Shown here piece after piece: positions 8,477 to 18,000 of a stretch of 64,000 nt of DNA. The notes beneath the pieces were generated by a model, which made no database searches, was not told the origin of the DNA, and saw only the letters and a list, made by a program, of their open reading frames with translations. Position numbers and translations under genes: made by a program. The DNA comes from Claveliimonas ammoniilytica. Its GTDB lineage: Bacteria; Bacillota; Clostridia; Lachnospirales; Lachnospiraceae. Numbering within the stretch: the first letter of the stretch is position 1; each line of letters opens with the position of its first letter. The stretch lies in contig NZ_JAOQJV010000002.1 of assembly GCF_025567415.1 (NCBI RefSeq), forward strand, positions 186,001 to 250,000, written 5' to 3'.

Positions 8477-9451
8477 ATGAAATTGAAGCAGGAACAACAG
8501 AGAGAATATTTATTTGATAACTATAAAGTGCTTTTGATCATTCTGGTTGTAATCGGTCATTTTATCGAACCGTGTTACGACCAGAATTCTTTTTTATATG
8601 AATTAAAATGGGGAATTGTGGCATTTCATATGCCTGCATTTATTTTTATATCCGGTTATTTTTCTAAGCGCATTCCATCTATAAAAAAGTTAATACAGGG
8701 ACTGGTTATACCGTATTTTGTATATGAACTGGTATATTATTTCTTGTATACTTTGGTGCTGGATAAACATACGGGACTTTATTTTGACCGGCCGAAGTTC
8801 TCGCTCTGGTATCTGATGGCGTTATTTGTATGGCGTCTGCTGGCACCGGTAATCAAGAAGGTTCCGTATCATATGCCGCTTCTGTTTGCGGGCGGACTTT
8901 TGATTGGTTTTGTGGGACTCGGCAATTATCTGTCTATACCAAGGATTCTTTTTTTCTTTCCGTTTTTTATGGCGGGAATGGAATTTGACAGCAGTGTGCT
9001 GGAACGATTCCGAAAGCCGGCAGGATACTGTGGGGCGCTGGCTGTTCTTACAATGCTGATCATAGGATTGTTTGTGGATGACTATCACCATAAGCTTCCG
9101 GTGAAGATTTTTTATGGCAGATACTCTTATGCAGGACTCGGGTTGGATCCGGTGGAGGGGATGCTGATCCGTTGCGGATGTTATGTGCTGTCTTTTGTAT
9201 TGATCTATCTGCTCATGCTGGTGCTTCCGGCAGAGAAAAAAGCGTATTCTTATATCGGAGAACGAACGATGGCAGTATATATCTTTCATGGACTGGTGTA
9301 CAGTTGTCTGAAATACGCAACTCCTGTGCTGGCTTCGGTGAGAAGTAATACAGAAAGTATACTGTTGATTTTGTTCTGTCTGGCATTGGTATGGATCGCA
9401 TCCAGAAAACCTTTCGTATTCGTTACCGATAAAGTGTCACATCTGTTATAA
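8477..9451 (+). CDS. Membrane acyltransferase family 3 protein
   Basis: About 324 aa with roughly ten hydrophobic helices. The N-terminal region LFDNYKVLLIILVVIGHF followed by FHMPAFIFISGYF is the signature of acyltransferase-3 proteins (OatA/NodX-like), which move acyl groups onto sugars of the cell envelope. The early histidine (IGHF) and the FISGYF motif are kept. The start is uncertain: ATG 8477 and GTG 8474 are adjacent, with no good Shine-Dalgarno upstream. It stands alone, separated from both neighbours, so its target is unknown. Confidence 0.8.
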   Translation: MKLKQEQQREYLFDNYKVLLIILVVIGHFIEPCYDQNSFLYELKWGIVAFHMPAFIFISGYFSKRIPSIKKLIQGLVIPYFVYELVYYFLYTLVLDKHTGLYFDRPKFSLWYLMALFVWRLLAPVIKKVPYHMPLLFAGGLLIGFVGLGNYLSIPRILFFFPFFMAGMEFDSSVLERFRKPAGYCGALAVLTMLIIGLFVDDYHHKLPVKIFYGRYSYAGLGLDPVEGMLIRCGCYVLSFVLIYLLMLVLPAEKKAYSYIGERTMAVYIFHGLVYSCLKYATPVLASVRSNTESILLILFCLALVWIASRKPFVFVTDKVSHLL

Positions 9452-9496
9452 TATTAATTAGATGTATTGATCGGTATTGAGAAAAGGAGAATGATT

Positions 9497-10804
9497 ATGA
9501 ATTATACAGAAGGATTATTCCGATTTATAGAAAAGAGTCCAACGCCGTTCCATGTGATTGATAATATGAAGCAGGAACTGGCAGAACAGGGCTATAAGCA
9601 GCTTCTGGAGCGTGAAGAGTGGAAGTTGGAGCAGGGCGGCAAATACTACGTGATCCGCAATGGTTCCGCGATGGTCGCATTCCGCGTTCCTAAGGGAACG
9701 TTTGGCGGCTTCCAGATTGTGGCAAGCCACAGTGATGCGCCGTGCCTGAAGCTTAAGGAGAATCCGGAACTGTGGTCAGAGCAGGCGTATGTCCGTCTGA
9801 ATGTGGAGAAATACGGCGGCATGATCTGTTCGACATGGTTTGACCGTCCGCTTTCCGTGGCGGGAAGACTGCTTGTGAAGAGCGAGGAAGGCGTCACAGT
9901 GAAGCTGGTTCAGATCGATAAGGATCTGCTGATGCTTCCAAGTCTTGCTATCCACATGAACCGTGATATCAATACGGGATATGATTACCATGCGCAGAAG
10001 GATATGCTGCCTTTATACGGTATGGGAACAAAGGGCGAAAAGGAAAGTTTTATGGACCGGATTGCCCGTGAAGCAGATGTGAAGGAAGAAGATATTCTTG
10101 GAAGTGACCTCTATGTATATAACCGTATGCCGGGCAGTGTCTGGGGCTCAGAAGATGAATTTATATCGAGTGGTAAATTAGACGATCTGGAGTGTGTGTA
10201 TTCATCTATGGCCAGTTTTCTGAGTGCAGAGGAACATGACCGGATTCCGGTGCACTGTGTTTATGATAATGAAGAAGTAGGAAGTTCCACCAGACAGGGT
10301 GCGGCATCAACATTTCTTGCGGATACACTGGAACGGATACAGGAAGCGTTTGGCGGCAGTGCGTCCGATTATCGGAGATTGATCGCAGGAAGCATGATGT
10401 TATCCGCAGATAATGCGCACGCCGTGCATCCAAATTATCCGGAAAAGGCATGCCCATCCAATCGTCCGTTAGTGAATCAGGGAGTTGTGATTAAGTTCAG
10501 TGGTAATCAGCGTTATACGTCTGATGGCGTGACAGCGGCAGTATTTCGCAGTATCTGTGGGAAAGCAGGTGTGCCGACACAGGTATTTACCAATCATTCG
10601 GATATCGCAGGCGGTTCAACACTTGGCAATATTTCCGCACTTCAGGTTCCGGTGCCGTGCGTGGATATCGGACTTCCGCAGCTCGCCATGCATTCCAGCT
10701 ATGAGACGGCAGGCGTGAAGGATCTGGAATATATGATTATCGCAATGAAAGGCTTTTACGAAGCTGCGACGGAAGAAATGGAAAATGGAATAAAGATTCA
10801 ATAA
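9497..10804 (+). CDS. M18 family aminopeptidase
   Basis: 435-aa cytosolic metallo-aminopeptidase. Metal-ligand regions are visible: ASHSDAPCLKLK (His/Asp, about residues 78-90), VYDNEEVGSSTRQGA with the catalytic Glu pair near residue 255, and SADNAHAVHPNYPEK near residue 300. These match the ApeB/aspartyl aminopeptidase family (zinc or cobalt dependent), which frees N-terminal residues from peptides. For a Stickland fermenter this would feed amino acid catabolism, an inference. ATG 9497 is chosen because AAAGGAG ends seven bases before it. Confidence 0.9.
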   Translation: MNYTEGLFRFIEKSPTPFHVIDNMKQELAEQGYKQLLEREEWKLEQGGKYYVIRNGSAMVAFRVPKGTFGGFQIVASHSDAPCLKLKENPELWSEQAYVRLNVEKYGGMICSTWFDRPLSVAGRLLVKSEEGVTVKLVQIDKDLLMLPSLAIHMNRDINTGYDYHAQKDMLPLYGMGTKGEKESFMDRIAREADVKEEDILGSDLYVYNRMPGSVWGSEDEFISSGKLDDLECVYSSMASFLSAEEHDRIPVHCVYDNEEVGSSTRQGAASTFLADTLERIQEAFGGSASDYRRLIAGSMMLSADNAHAVHPNYPEKACPSNRPLVNQGVVIKFSGNQRYTSDGVTAAVFRSICGKAGVPTQVFTNHSDIAGGSTLGNISALQVPVPCVDIGLPQLAMHSSYETAGVKDLEYMIIAMKGFYEAATEEMENGIKIQ

Positions 10805-10821
10805 GCATTAATATACACAAT

Positions 10822-10885
10822 CAGCCCTATGATTAATCAAACAATGTGATTAGTAATCAAAAATGTTTGATTAGTCATAGGGCTG
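10822..10885. terminator. Long bidirectional terminator between convergent genes
   Basis: Two 22-bp arms (10822-10843 and 10864-10885), beginning CAGCCCTATGA and ending TCATAGGGCTG, are nearly perfectly complementary. They lie between the aminopeptidase (+) and the methyltransferase (-). There is only a short T run on either side, but the position and arm length favour a shared terminator. Confidence 0.75.
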
Positions 10886-10906
10886 AATTTATACATAATA
10901 GTTTCG

Positions 10907-11767
10907 TTATTTTGCTTCCCAGCGTCCAGATGCGCCGCAAGGAAGAATCAGTCCGCTTTCTGTAACCGGAAGTCCGATTTCCTGAGATTCTACGGTACCG
11001 TTCCATGGAGCAAGTTCCGTGCTTAACATGTAGGTCAATACAGCAGGTGCGAGTCCGGTTGTGTATGAATTGACCAGGAAGAATAACGGATCATCGGATA
11101 ATATCTTTGTGCAGAGCTTGATGAAAGAATGGATGGAATCTTCAATCTTCCAGATCTCGCCCTTAGGTCCGCGTCCGTAAGACGGTGGGTCCATGATGAT
11201 GGCATCGTAGTGATTGCCTCTGCGGATCTCGCGTTCTACGAATTTTACACAGTCATCTACAAGCCAGCGGATCGGAGCGTCTTTCAGACCTGAAGAGACT
11301 GCGTTTTCCTTTGCCCAGGTTACCATGCCTTTTGAGGCATCTACATGAGTTACCTTTGCGCCTGCTGCGGCAGCTGCCAGGGTAGCACCGCCTGTATAGG
11401 CAAAAAGGTTCAAAACCCGGATCTCACGATCTGCATGTTTGATCTTGTCAGAGAACCAGTCCCAGTTTGTTGCCTGTTCCGGGAAAAGTCCGGTGTGTTT
11501 AAAGTTAAACGGCTTCAGATTAAATGTCAGATCTTTATAATGGATCTGCCACTGTTTCGGCAGGTCGAAAAATTCCCATTCACCGCCGCCTTTTTTGCTG
11601 CGGTGGTAGTGACCGTTCATGTGCTTCCAGCCACGGTTCTTTTTAGGAGTATCCCAGATGACCTGCGGATCCGGGCGGACTAACAGGTAATCACCCCAGC
11701 GTTCTAATTTTTCACCTTTGCTGCAATCTATTACTTCATAATCATTCCATTGATCTGCAATCCACAT
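10907..11767 (-). CDS. Class I SAM-dependent RNA methyltransferase, RlmI-like
   Basis: 286-aa protein with an SAM-binding motif VLNLFAYTGGATLAAAAAGA (about residues 120-140), an acidic strand end VTHVDASKG and the catalytic-type motif IIMDPPSYGRG near residue 195. The DPPSYGRG motif and overall order match the RlmI/RlmK-like 23S rRNA cytosine-C5 methyltransferases, though this protein lacks an obvious N-terminal PUA domain and is short (about 290 versus about 390 residues). So the substrate is probably RNA but not certain. Start ATG has AAAGAGGT upstream on the minus strand. Confidence 0.82.
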   Translation of the reverse strand: MWIADQWNDYEVIDCSKGEKLERWGDYLLVRPDPQVIWDTPKKNRGWKHMNGHYHRSKKGGGEWEFFDLPKQWQIHYKDLTFNLKPFNFKHTGLFPEQATNWDWFSDKIKHADREIRVLNLFAYTGGATLAAAAAGAKVTHVDASKGMVTWAKENAVSSGLKDAPIRWLVDDCVKFVEREIRRGNHYDAIIMDPPSYGRGPKGEIWKIEDSIHSFIKLCTKILSDDPLFFLVNSYTTGLAPAVLTYMLSTELAPWNGTVESQEIGLPVTESGLILPCGASGRWEAK

Positions 11768-11859
11768 AATGTACCTCTTTCTTTATCGTTTCTATAAATA
11801 TAATTGTACCATGCGTATCCTCAAATGAAAAGCGGTAACTGTCTATAAAACGCTTACCT

Positions 11860-11988
11860 ATAGAAACAGTCTATGGCGGACGGACTATATAGAAGCTATC
11901 TATTTGAATAAAATAAAGAAAAGGACTATAATCAGATGTATAGAAAATATATTTACCTTTTACACTTATAATGATAGAATATATCTAT
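11860..11988 (+). promoter_or_regulatory. Selenium operon promoter region with three ATAG-N7-CTAT operators
   Basis: Three copies of the 15-bp dyad ATAG-N7-CTAT are present at 11860-11874, 11889-11903 and 11974-11988; the first two are spaced 29 bp start to start, close to three helical turns. A TATAAT (11967-11972) without a matching -35 box suggests an activated promoter. The dyad contains the T-N11-A geometry of LysR-type regulator boxes. The same dyad occurs before prdF and prdC. The obvious candidate regulator is the LysR protein encoded inside this operon. Motifs are seen; the pairing of regulator with site is inference. Confidence 0.6.
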
Positions 11989-12026
11989 AAATGTAAAGGG
12001 ATAGTTTAAGAAAGGTGGAAATTATC

Positions 12027-12635
12027 ATGATTACAGTTAATGCAATGGGCGATAGCTGCCCGATCCCGGTTATTAAGACAAAGAAAGCTATGCAGGCTCT
12101 GACAGGACCGGAGACAATCGAAGTATTGGTGGACAATGAGATTGCGGTGCAGAATGTTACAAAGATGGCTTCTTCCAGCGGTGGAAAGGTTACATCTGAA
12201 AAGCTTGGGGAAAAAGAATACAAAGTAACAATCGCTATGGGAGGCGCAGCAGTTACAGCAGACGATGCAGAAGAGACAGCGTGCATTCCGGATGCAAGAG
12301 ATAACATGGTAGTAGTAGTGAGCTCTGACCGTATGGGAAGCGGTAATGATGAACTTGGTAAAGTTCTGATCAAGGGCTTCATTTATGCAGTTACACAGTT
12401 AGACAAGCTTCCTAAGACAATGCTGTTCTACAACGGTGGAGCAACACTTACATGCGAAGTCTCTGATTCTCTGGAAGATCTGAAATCACTGGAAGCACAG
12501 GGCGTGAACATCATGACATGTGGAACTTGCCTGGATTATTATGGAATTAAGGAGAAGCTTGCAGTGGGATCTGTGACCAATATGTACGTGATTGCAGAGA
12601 CTATGGCAGGGGCTGATAAGATCATTCGCCCATAG
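12027..12635 (+). CDS. yedF: Selenium metabolism protein YedF
   Basis: 202-aa two-domain protein. The N-terminal TusA/SirA-like domain carries the CPIPV motif with its reactive cysteine (about residue 10), and the C-terminal half is DsrE/F-like with the conserved MTCGTCLDYYG motif. In selenium-using bacteria YedF is linked to selD and is thought to handle reactive selenium or sulfur; its exact reaction is not established. Here it is the first gene of the selenium operon and sits 34 bases before selD. ATG 12027 is chosen from AAAGGTGG at 12012-12018; an in-frame GTG at 12015 lies within that site. Confidence 0.92.
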   Translation: MITVNAMGDSCPIPVIKTKKAMQALTGPETIEVLVDNEIAVQNVTKMASSSGGKVTSEKLGEKEYKVTIAMGGAAVTADDAEETACIPDARDNMVVVVSSDRMGSGNDELGKVLIKGFIYAVTQLDKLPKTMLFYNGGATLTCEVSDSLEDLKSLEAQGVNIMTCGTCLDYYGIKEKLAVGSVTNMYVIAETMAGADKIIRP

Positions 12636-12669
12636 CCGGCAGGGTTCCCCAAAAGGAGGATATTATAGA

Positions 12670-13710
12670 ATGAAAACAGACGTTAAGCTGACAAGTCTCA
12701 GTAAGACAGCGGGTTGAGCGGCTAAGATAGGTCCGGAGACCCTTGCTCAGGTTCTGAGTAAGCTGCCAAAATTCCAGGATGATAATCTGCTGGTTGGAAT
12801 AGAGACTTCTGATGACGCCGCTATTTATAAAGTAACAGACGACATTGCCATGATCCAGACCGTGGACTTCTTTACACCGATCGTGGATGATCCATATATG
12901 TTCGGACAGATCGCAGCAGCCAATTCGCTGAGTGATGTCTGGGCGATGGGCGGCGAACCTGCAGTAGCACTTAATATTGTAGGCTTTCCGAACTGCCTGG
13001 ATCCGGCAATCCTGGGAGACATTCTTGCAGGAGGTGCAGATAAGGTAAAAGAAGCAGGAGCCGTACTTGTAGGTGGTCATTCCGTGCAGGATGACGAACC
13101 GAAATATGGTCTGTGCGTGTCCGGGTTTGTACATCCGGATAAGATATTTAAGAACTACGGATGCAGGCCGGGAGATGTGCTGATCCTGACGAAACAGATT
13201 GGAAGCGGAATCGTGAATACCGCGATTAAAGCGGATTTTGCATCACCATCTGCGATACAGGAAGCACAGACGGTAATGGCTTCGCTGAACAAGATCGGCA
13301 AGCAGGTGGTAGAGCGTTATGATGTATCTGCCTGCACAGACATTACCGGATTTGGGCTGTTGGGGCATTGCGTAGAGATGGCATCTGCCAGTGAAGTAAC
13401 CTTCGAACTGAAGGTGCGTGATATTGAGTATTTTGCAGATGCAATCGATTATGCCAAGATGGGACTTGTACCTGCCGGAGCTTATAAGAACCGCAGGTAT
13501 TCCATTGATAAAGTAGAGACAGGAAGTGTGGAAGAACATTATCTGGATTTGCTTTACGATCCACAGACATCAGGTGGGCTGCTGATCAGCGTAGCACCGG
13601 AGTATCTGGAACAGATGCTGGCAGATTTTGCACGCTCCGGCATTGATACTAAGGTGTCTGTGATCGGACGTGTGGCTGAGAAGAGTGACAAATTAATCAG
13701 ACTGTATTAG
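12670..13710 (+). CDS. selD: Selenophosphate synthase SelD, itself a selenoprotein (Sec16)
   Basis: 346-aa enzyme making selenophosphate from selenide and ATP, the selenium donor for SelA. The frame is open from ATG 12670 to 13710 except for TGA at 12715-12717, which falls in the motif TAG-U-AAKIGPE, exactly where SelD proteins have their catalytic Cys or Sec. The Gly-rich segment GGHSVQDDEPKYGLCV and the Asp-rich metal and ATP-binding stretches (TSDDAAIY, ADKVKEAGAV) follow. A hairpin directly after the UGA supports recoding. The start has AAAAGGAGG nine bases upstream. A gene caller that stops at TGA would start the protein near 12850 and lose the active site. Neighbours yedF and selA confirm the role. 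Confidence 0.96.
12715..12749 (+). promoter_or_regulatory. SECIS-like hairpin of selD
   Basis: Starting with the UGA codon itself, TGAGC (12715-12719) pairs with GCTCA (12745-12749), and an apical stem GGTC / GACC closes a four-base CGGA loop at 12734-12737, 16 bases after the UGA. This is the spacing expected for a bacterial SECIS element read by SelB. Confidence 0.75.
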
Positions 13711-13723
13711 AGAGGCGAAAGTC

Positions 13724-15130
13724 ATGAATAAAAATCTATTATACCGCAGTATTCCGAAGGTTGACGTTCTGTTAGAGAGTCAGACAATCCAGGAAATGAT
13801 TGAAAGATACAGCCGTGATTCTGTGATGGAAGCGATCCGCGCAGAGATGGATAACCTGCGAGCGTTCATCGGCGGCTGTGATGAGGAAGATAAAGCACAG
13901 GAGCAGATTGCACTTCTGGTATCTCATATCGGAGATGCTGTAGAGAAGATGCACACTCCTAATATGAAGAAAGTAATCAATGGCACGGGTACGATCCTGC
14001 ACACCAATCTGGGACGTGCACCGATCAGCCGGGAACATATGAAGAAAGCATTTGACATTGTGACAGGCTATTCCAACCTGGAATACAACCTGGAAGAGGG
14101 ACGACGCGGCGAGCGCTATTCGCATTTTGAGAAACTGCTGTGTAAGATTACAGGAGCAGAAGCGGCCATGGCTGTCAATAATAATGCATCTTCTGTACTT
14201 CTGATTTTAAGCTCCCTTGCAAAAGGCGGTGAGGTCATCGTGTCCCGTGGTGAACTGATCGAGATCGGCGGCAAGTTCCGCATTCCGGATGTAATGACAC
14301 AGAGTGGTGCGACGCTTGTGGAAGTGGGTACGACCAATAAGACGCATGTCAGTGATTATGAAGAGAATATCACAGAAGAAACAAAAGCATTATTAAAAGT
14401 ACATACCAGCAATTATAAGATCGTTGGATTTACTGAATCAGTAGGAATCGATGAACTGATGCCGATCGCGAAGGAACATGGCATTCCGGTGATTGAAGAT
14501 CTGGGGAGTGGCGTGCTGATCGATCTGTCCAAATATGGTCTGACCTATGAGCCGACTGTACAGGAGTCGGTGGCTAAAGGGGCTGATGTCGTGTGCTTCA
14601 GCGGCGATAAGCTCTTCGGTGGCCCACAGGCAGGTATCATTGTCGGTAAGAAGAAATACATCGATATGATGAAGAAGAATCAGCTTACCCGTGCACTGAG
14701 AATTGACAAATTCACAGCGGCTGCACTGGAACTGGTTCTTCAGGAATATCTGTCAGAGGAACAGGCAGTTCAGCATATTCCGGTGCTGCGTATGATCACA
14801 GAGCCACTGGACGAGGTGGCGCGCCGGGCAAGAAGTCTTGCGAGAACGATTCGTTCGACAGATCTTCCGGCGAAGGTGGATGTGGTATCCTGCGAATCTC
14901 AGATCGGTGGCGGTTCACTTCCGATGGAGCGGATACCAAGTATGGCAGTAGCTATCCACCCAAAGCATGAAAGCGTAGCGGCTTTGGAAGACCAGATGCG
15001 GCATCTGACCGTGCCAATGATTCCGAGAACGGTTAATGACACGATCATGCTGGATGTGCGGACGGTAGAAACAGAAGATTTCAAATTGATCGCAGCAGAA
15101 CTGCAGGAACTGCTGGGACAGGAGAAATAG
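13724..15130 (+). CDS. selA: L-seryl-tRNA(Sec) selenium transferase
   Basis: 468-aa PLP enzyme that converts seryl-tRNA(Sec) to selenocysteyl-tRNA(Sec) with selenophosphate. The PLP lysine lies in CFSGDKLFGGPQAG (about residue 296), and the preceding fold-type I motifs (GTGTILHTNLGRAPIS near residue 88, EDLGSGVLID near residue 264) are intact. Length matches the family. It follows selD by 13 bases with AGAGAGGCG as ribosome binding site and precedes selB by 15 bases, so tight co-expression is expected. Confidence 0.97.
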   Translation: MNKNLLYRSIPKVDVLLESQTIQEMIERYSRDSVMEAIRAEMDNLRAFIGGCDEEDKAQEQIALLVSHIGDAVEKMHTPNMKKVINGTGTILHTNLGRAPISREHMKKAFDIVTGYSNLEYNLEEGRRGERYSHFEKLLCKITGAEAAMAVNNNASSVLLILSSLAKGGEVIVSRGELIEIGGKFRIPDVMTQSGATLVEVGTTNKTHVSDYEENITEETKALLKVHTSNYKIVGFTESVGIDELMPIAKEHGIPVIEDLGSGVLIDLSKYGLTYEPTVQESVAKGADVVCFSGDKLFGGPQAGIIVGKKKYIDMMKKNQLTRALRIDKFTAAALELVLQEYLSEEQAVQHIPVLRMITEPLDEVARRARSLARTIRSTDLPAKVDVVSCESQIGGGSLPMERIPSMAVAIHPKHESVAALEDQMRHLTVPMIPRTVNDTIMLDVRTVETEDFKLIAAELQELLGQEK

Positions 15131-15145
15131 GCTGGAGATATTAGA

Positions 15146-17059
15146 ATGAAACATGTGATAATAGGTACGGCAGGGCATATTGATCATGGCAAGACTACTT
15201 TGATCAGAGCCCTGACCGGGCGTAATACAGATCGCTGGGAGGAAGAACAGAAGCGAGGGATCACCATAGACCTTGGCTTTACTTGGTTTGACCTCCCAAG
15301 TGGTGACCGTGCCGGAATCATTGATGTTCCGGGTCATGAAAAATTTATTAATAATATGGTAGCCGGAGTGGTAGGCATGGATCTGGTTATGCTGGTAATC
15401 GCAGCTGATGAAGGTGTGATGCCGCAGACCAGAGAGCATATGGATATCCTCGGGCTGCTTGGTATTCAGAAAAGTATCATTGTACTGAACAAATGTGATC
15501 TTGTAGATGAAGAGTGGCTGGAGCTTGTGGAAGAGGAAGTGCGTGAAGAACTGGAAGGCACGTTCCTTGAACATGCACCGGTGATGAAAGTATCAGCGGC
15601 TACCGGTCAGGGACTGGATGCTTTGGTGCAGGAGATTGACCATATGATGCAGGACGAAGTGGAAGAAAAGGATATTACAACGATTCCGAGACTTCCTGTT
15701 GACCGTGTGTTTTCGTTATCCGGATTTGGTACGATCATTACCGGAACACTGCTTTCCGGTACGATCACAAAAGAAGATACGTTAGAGATCTATCCGATTG
15801 GCAAGACCAGCAAGATACGGAGTATTCAGGTACATGGAGAGGATCAGGAATGCTGTTATGCGGGACAGCGCGTGGCGATTAATCTGTCCAATGTCAAGAA
15901 GCGTGAGTTATCCCGTGGGTGTGTGCTTGCACCGCCAAACAGCATGAAGAATACAGATCTGCTGGATGTGAAAGTGAATATTCTGAAGTCATCTATGCGT
16001 GTGCTGACCAATCACACCAGACTGCATTTGTTTACCGGAACCAGTGAAATTCTGTGTCGTGCTGTGCTTCTGGATAAAGAAGAAATCGGACCGGGTGAGA
16101 GTGGCTATGTACAGCTCAGACTGGAAGAAGAGATTGCACTTCGCAGAGGAGATAAATTCGTGATCCGTTTCTATTCGCCGATGGAGACTATCGGCGGAGG
16201 CGTGGTTCTGGAGCCGAATCCGGTGATCCACAGACGATTCCAGGAACCGGTGATCGAAGACTTGAAGCGCAAAGAATCCGGTTCATCCATTGATGTCATC
16301 GAATTGCGGGTTCGCGAACACGGAGAAGATCTGTTGACACAGGCAGAGGTGGCAAGGCTTACCGCCATGTCCCCGGAAGAGGTGGCTGAGGATGTACAGA
16401 CGTTAAAGGATTCTGGCGTGATTCTTACATTTGCTACAAGAAAGGATCTCTATCTGTGGCATGTGGGATCTGAGAAGTTAATGCGTCAGAAGATTCTTGA
16501 AGCATTGAAACAGTATGAAGAGAAATATCCATACCGCTATGGTATGAAAAAAGCAGAAGTGCAGGTAACCTATCTGAAGAAGATGAAGCCGGTGGTATTT
16601 GACCACTATGTTGAATATCTGGAGCAGGAAGGTGCCTTAAAGCGCATGGAAGAATACCTGTGCACGGCAGATTACGAAGTGAGAAAAGATACGGTGTATG
16701 ACCGTGTGTCTGCGAAGATTCTGGATACCGTGCGGAAAGCGGGCTATGATTTTGCGCGTTATTCTGACATTGCCTTTGGTGAAAAAGATAAGGCTGTGGC
16801 AGATGATATATTAAATATTCTCCTGGAAGAGAAGCGGATCGTAAAAGTTTCCGATGACCTTTATACCCTGACAGAATATATGGAAAAAGCGAAGACGATG
16901 ATCCAGGAAGAGTTAAAAAAACGCGAGGTTATTACGACAGCGGAAGTGAGAGATCTGTTCCAGACCAGCCGTAAGAGTGCGAAGCCGATCATTGAGTATA
17001 TGGATAGCATTAAGGTGACAAAGCGTGTCGGAGCAGAAAGTGAAAGGGTAGCATACTAA
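15146..17059 (+). CDS. selB: Selenocysteine-specific elongation factor SelB
   Basis: 637-aa translational GTPase that brings Sec-tRNA(Sec) to UGA codons followed by a SECIS hairpin. G1 GTAGHIDHGKTTLI, G3 DVPGHEKFI and G4 NKCD are all in the first 120 residues, followed by two beta-barrel domains. The C-terminal 250 residues have the winged-helix character of the SECIS-binding region (for example LTQAEVARLTAMSPEEVAE and a final helix-rich KREVITTAEVRDLFQTSRKSAKP). The stop codon TAA overlaps the ATG of the LysR gene (TAATG), indicating translational coupling. Confidence 0.97.
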   Translation: MKHVIIGTAGHIDHGKTTLIRALTGRNTDRWEEEQKRGITIDLGFTWFDLPSGDRAGIIDVPGHEKFINNMVAGVVGMDLVMLVIAADEGVMPQTREHMDILGLLGIQKSIIVLNKCDLVDEEWLELVEEEVREELEGTFLEHAPVMKVSAATGQGLDALVQEIDHMMQDEVEEKDITTIPRLPVDRVFSLSGFGTIITGTLLSGTITKEDTLEIYPIGKTSKIRSIQVHGEDQECCYAGQRVAINLSNVKKRELSRGCVLAPPNSMKNTDLLDVKVNILKSSMRVLTNHTRLHLFTGTSEILCRAVLLDKEEIGPGESGYVQLRLEEEIALRRGDKFVIRFYSPMETIGGGVVLEPNPVIHRRFQEPVIEDLKRKESGSSIDVIELRVREHGEDLLTQAEVARLTAMSPEEVAEDVQTLKDSGVILTFATRKDLYLWHVGSEKLMRQKILEALKQYEEKYPYRYGMKKAEVQVTYLKKMKPVVFDHYVEYLEQEGALKRMEEYLCTADYEVRKDTVYDRVSAKILDTVRKAGYDFARYSDIAFGEKDKAVADDILNILLEEKRIVKVSDDLYTLTEYMEKAKTMIQEELKKREVITTAEVRDLFQTSRKSAKPIIEYMDSIKVTKRVGAESERVAY

Positions 17060-17976
17060 TGAATTTAAAGCAGTTAGAAGCATTTGTAGAGGTAGCAGAG
17101 GGCGGCAGTTTCTCCAAAGCGGCAAAGAATCTGTACCTGACACAGCCGACGATCAGTGCGCATATCTCTGCGCTTGAGAAAGAACTGGAAGTACGGTTGT
17201 TTGTCAGAAATACAAAAGAAGTCAGTCTGTCGGCAGAAGGTCAGACACTGTATCGTTATGCCAGTCAGATGGTAGATCTGGAGAAACGGATTGAGGAAGA
17301 ATTTGGAGAACGCAGGAAAATGGGACGCCAGTGTATTACCATTGCGGCATCTACGATCCCATCCCAGTATCTGCTTCCGAAGATTCTTGCCAGATTTAAC
17401 GAAAAATATCCGGGAGAGCAGCTTAAGATCATGGAGTCTGACAGCGCAAATGTGGTTAATCAGGTGGTCGAGCATATGGTGGATATTGGATTTACCGGCA
17501 CTGTGCTCGAAAAGAAGCACTGCAAATATTTTCCATTCTATAAAGACGAACTGGTGATCATCACGCCGAACACAGAAGTGTATCGGAAACGTGCTGAGAC
17601 GCCGGATGATATTTCGTGGATTCTTGACGAACCGGTCATTATGCGTGAAGAAGGTTCCGGAACCAGAAAAGAAGCGGAGAAGCAGCTGAAGGTAGCAGGC
17701 ATTCGCAGCGAGCAGTTAAATGTGATTGCCAGCATCGAGAACCAGGAGACGATTAAGAAATCTGTCTGCAGCGGTATGGGTGTGTCACTGTTGTCGAAGC
17801 TTGCAGCAGCGGACAAAATAGCGGATGGAAATGTCCTTGCGTTCCATATACCGGGAGCAGATGATGGAAGAGATATCAACGTGGTTTATAATAAGAATCA
17901 TCAGTTATCTTTATCAGCAGAACATTTTTTGAAAATTGTACAGGAAGTTTATCCGTATGAGAGATATAAGAAATAA
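17059..17976 (+). CDS. LysR-family regulator of the selenium operon
   Basis: 305-aa LysR-type transcription factor. The N-terminal helix-turn-helix MNLKQLEAFVEVAEGGSFSK... through LYLTQPTISAHISALEKELE covers residues 1-60, and a periplasmic-binding-like effector domain follows from about residue 90. It overlaps selB by one base and lies upstream of a cysteine desulfurase, so it belongs to the selenium operon; I recall a selenium-associated LysR subfamily with this placement. No ligand is known to me. The ATAG-N7-CTAT dyads before yedF, prdF and prdC have the T-N11-A form expected for its operator, so it is my candidate for joint control of selenium and proline reductase genes (inference). Confidence 0.9.
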   Translation: MNLKQLEAFVEVAEGGSFSKAAKNLYLTQPTISAHISALEKELEVRLFVRNTKEVSLSAEGQTLYRYASQMVDLEKRIEEEFGERRKMGRQCITIAASTIPSQYLLPKILARFNEKYPGEQLKIMESDSANVVNQVVEHMVDIGFTGTVLEKKHCKYFPFYKDELVIITPNTEVYRKRAETPDDISWILDEPVIMREEGSGTRKEAEKQLKVAGIRSEQLNVIASIENQETIKKSVCSGMGVSLLSKLAAADKIADGNVLAFHIPGADDGRDINVVYNKNHQLSLSAEHFLKIVQEVYPYERYKK

Positions 17977-18000
17977 TGCGGATAGAAATGGGTGAGTATT

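Noticed and set aside
12850..13710. SelD as a 286-aa protein starting at 12850
   Set aside because: This drops the catalytic segment; the frame continues upstream through a UGA in the SelD active-site motif to ATG 12670 with a good ribosome binding site.
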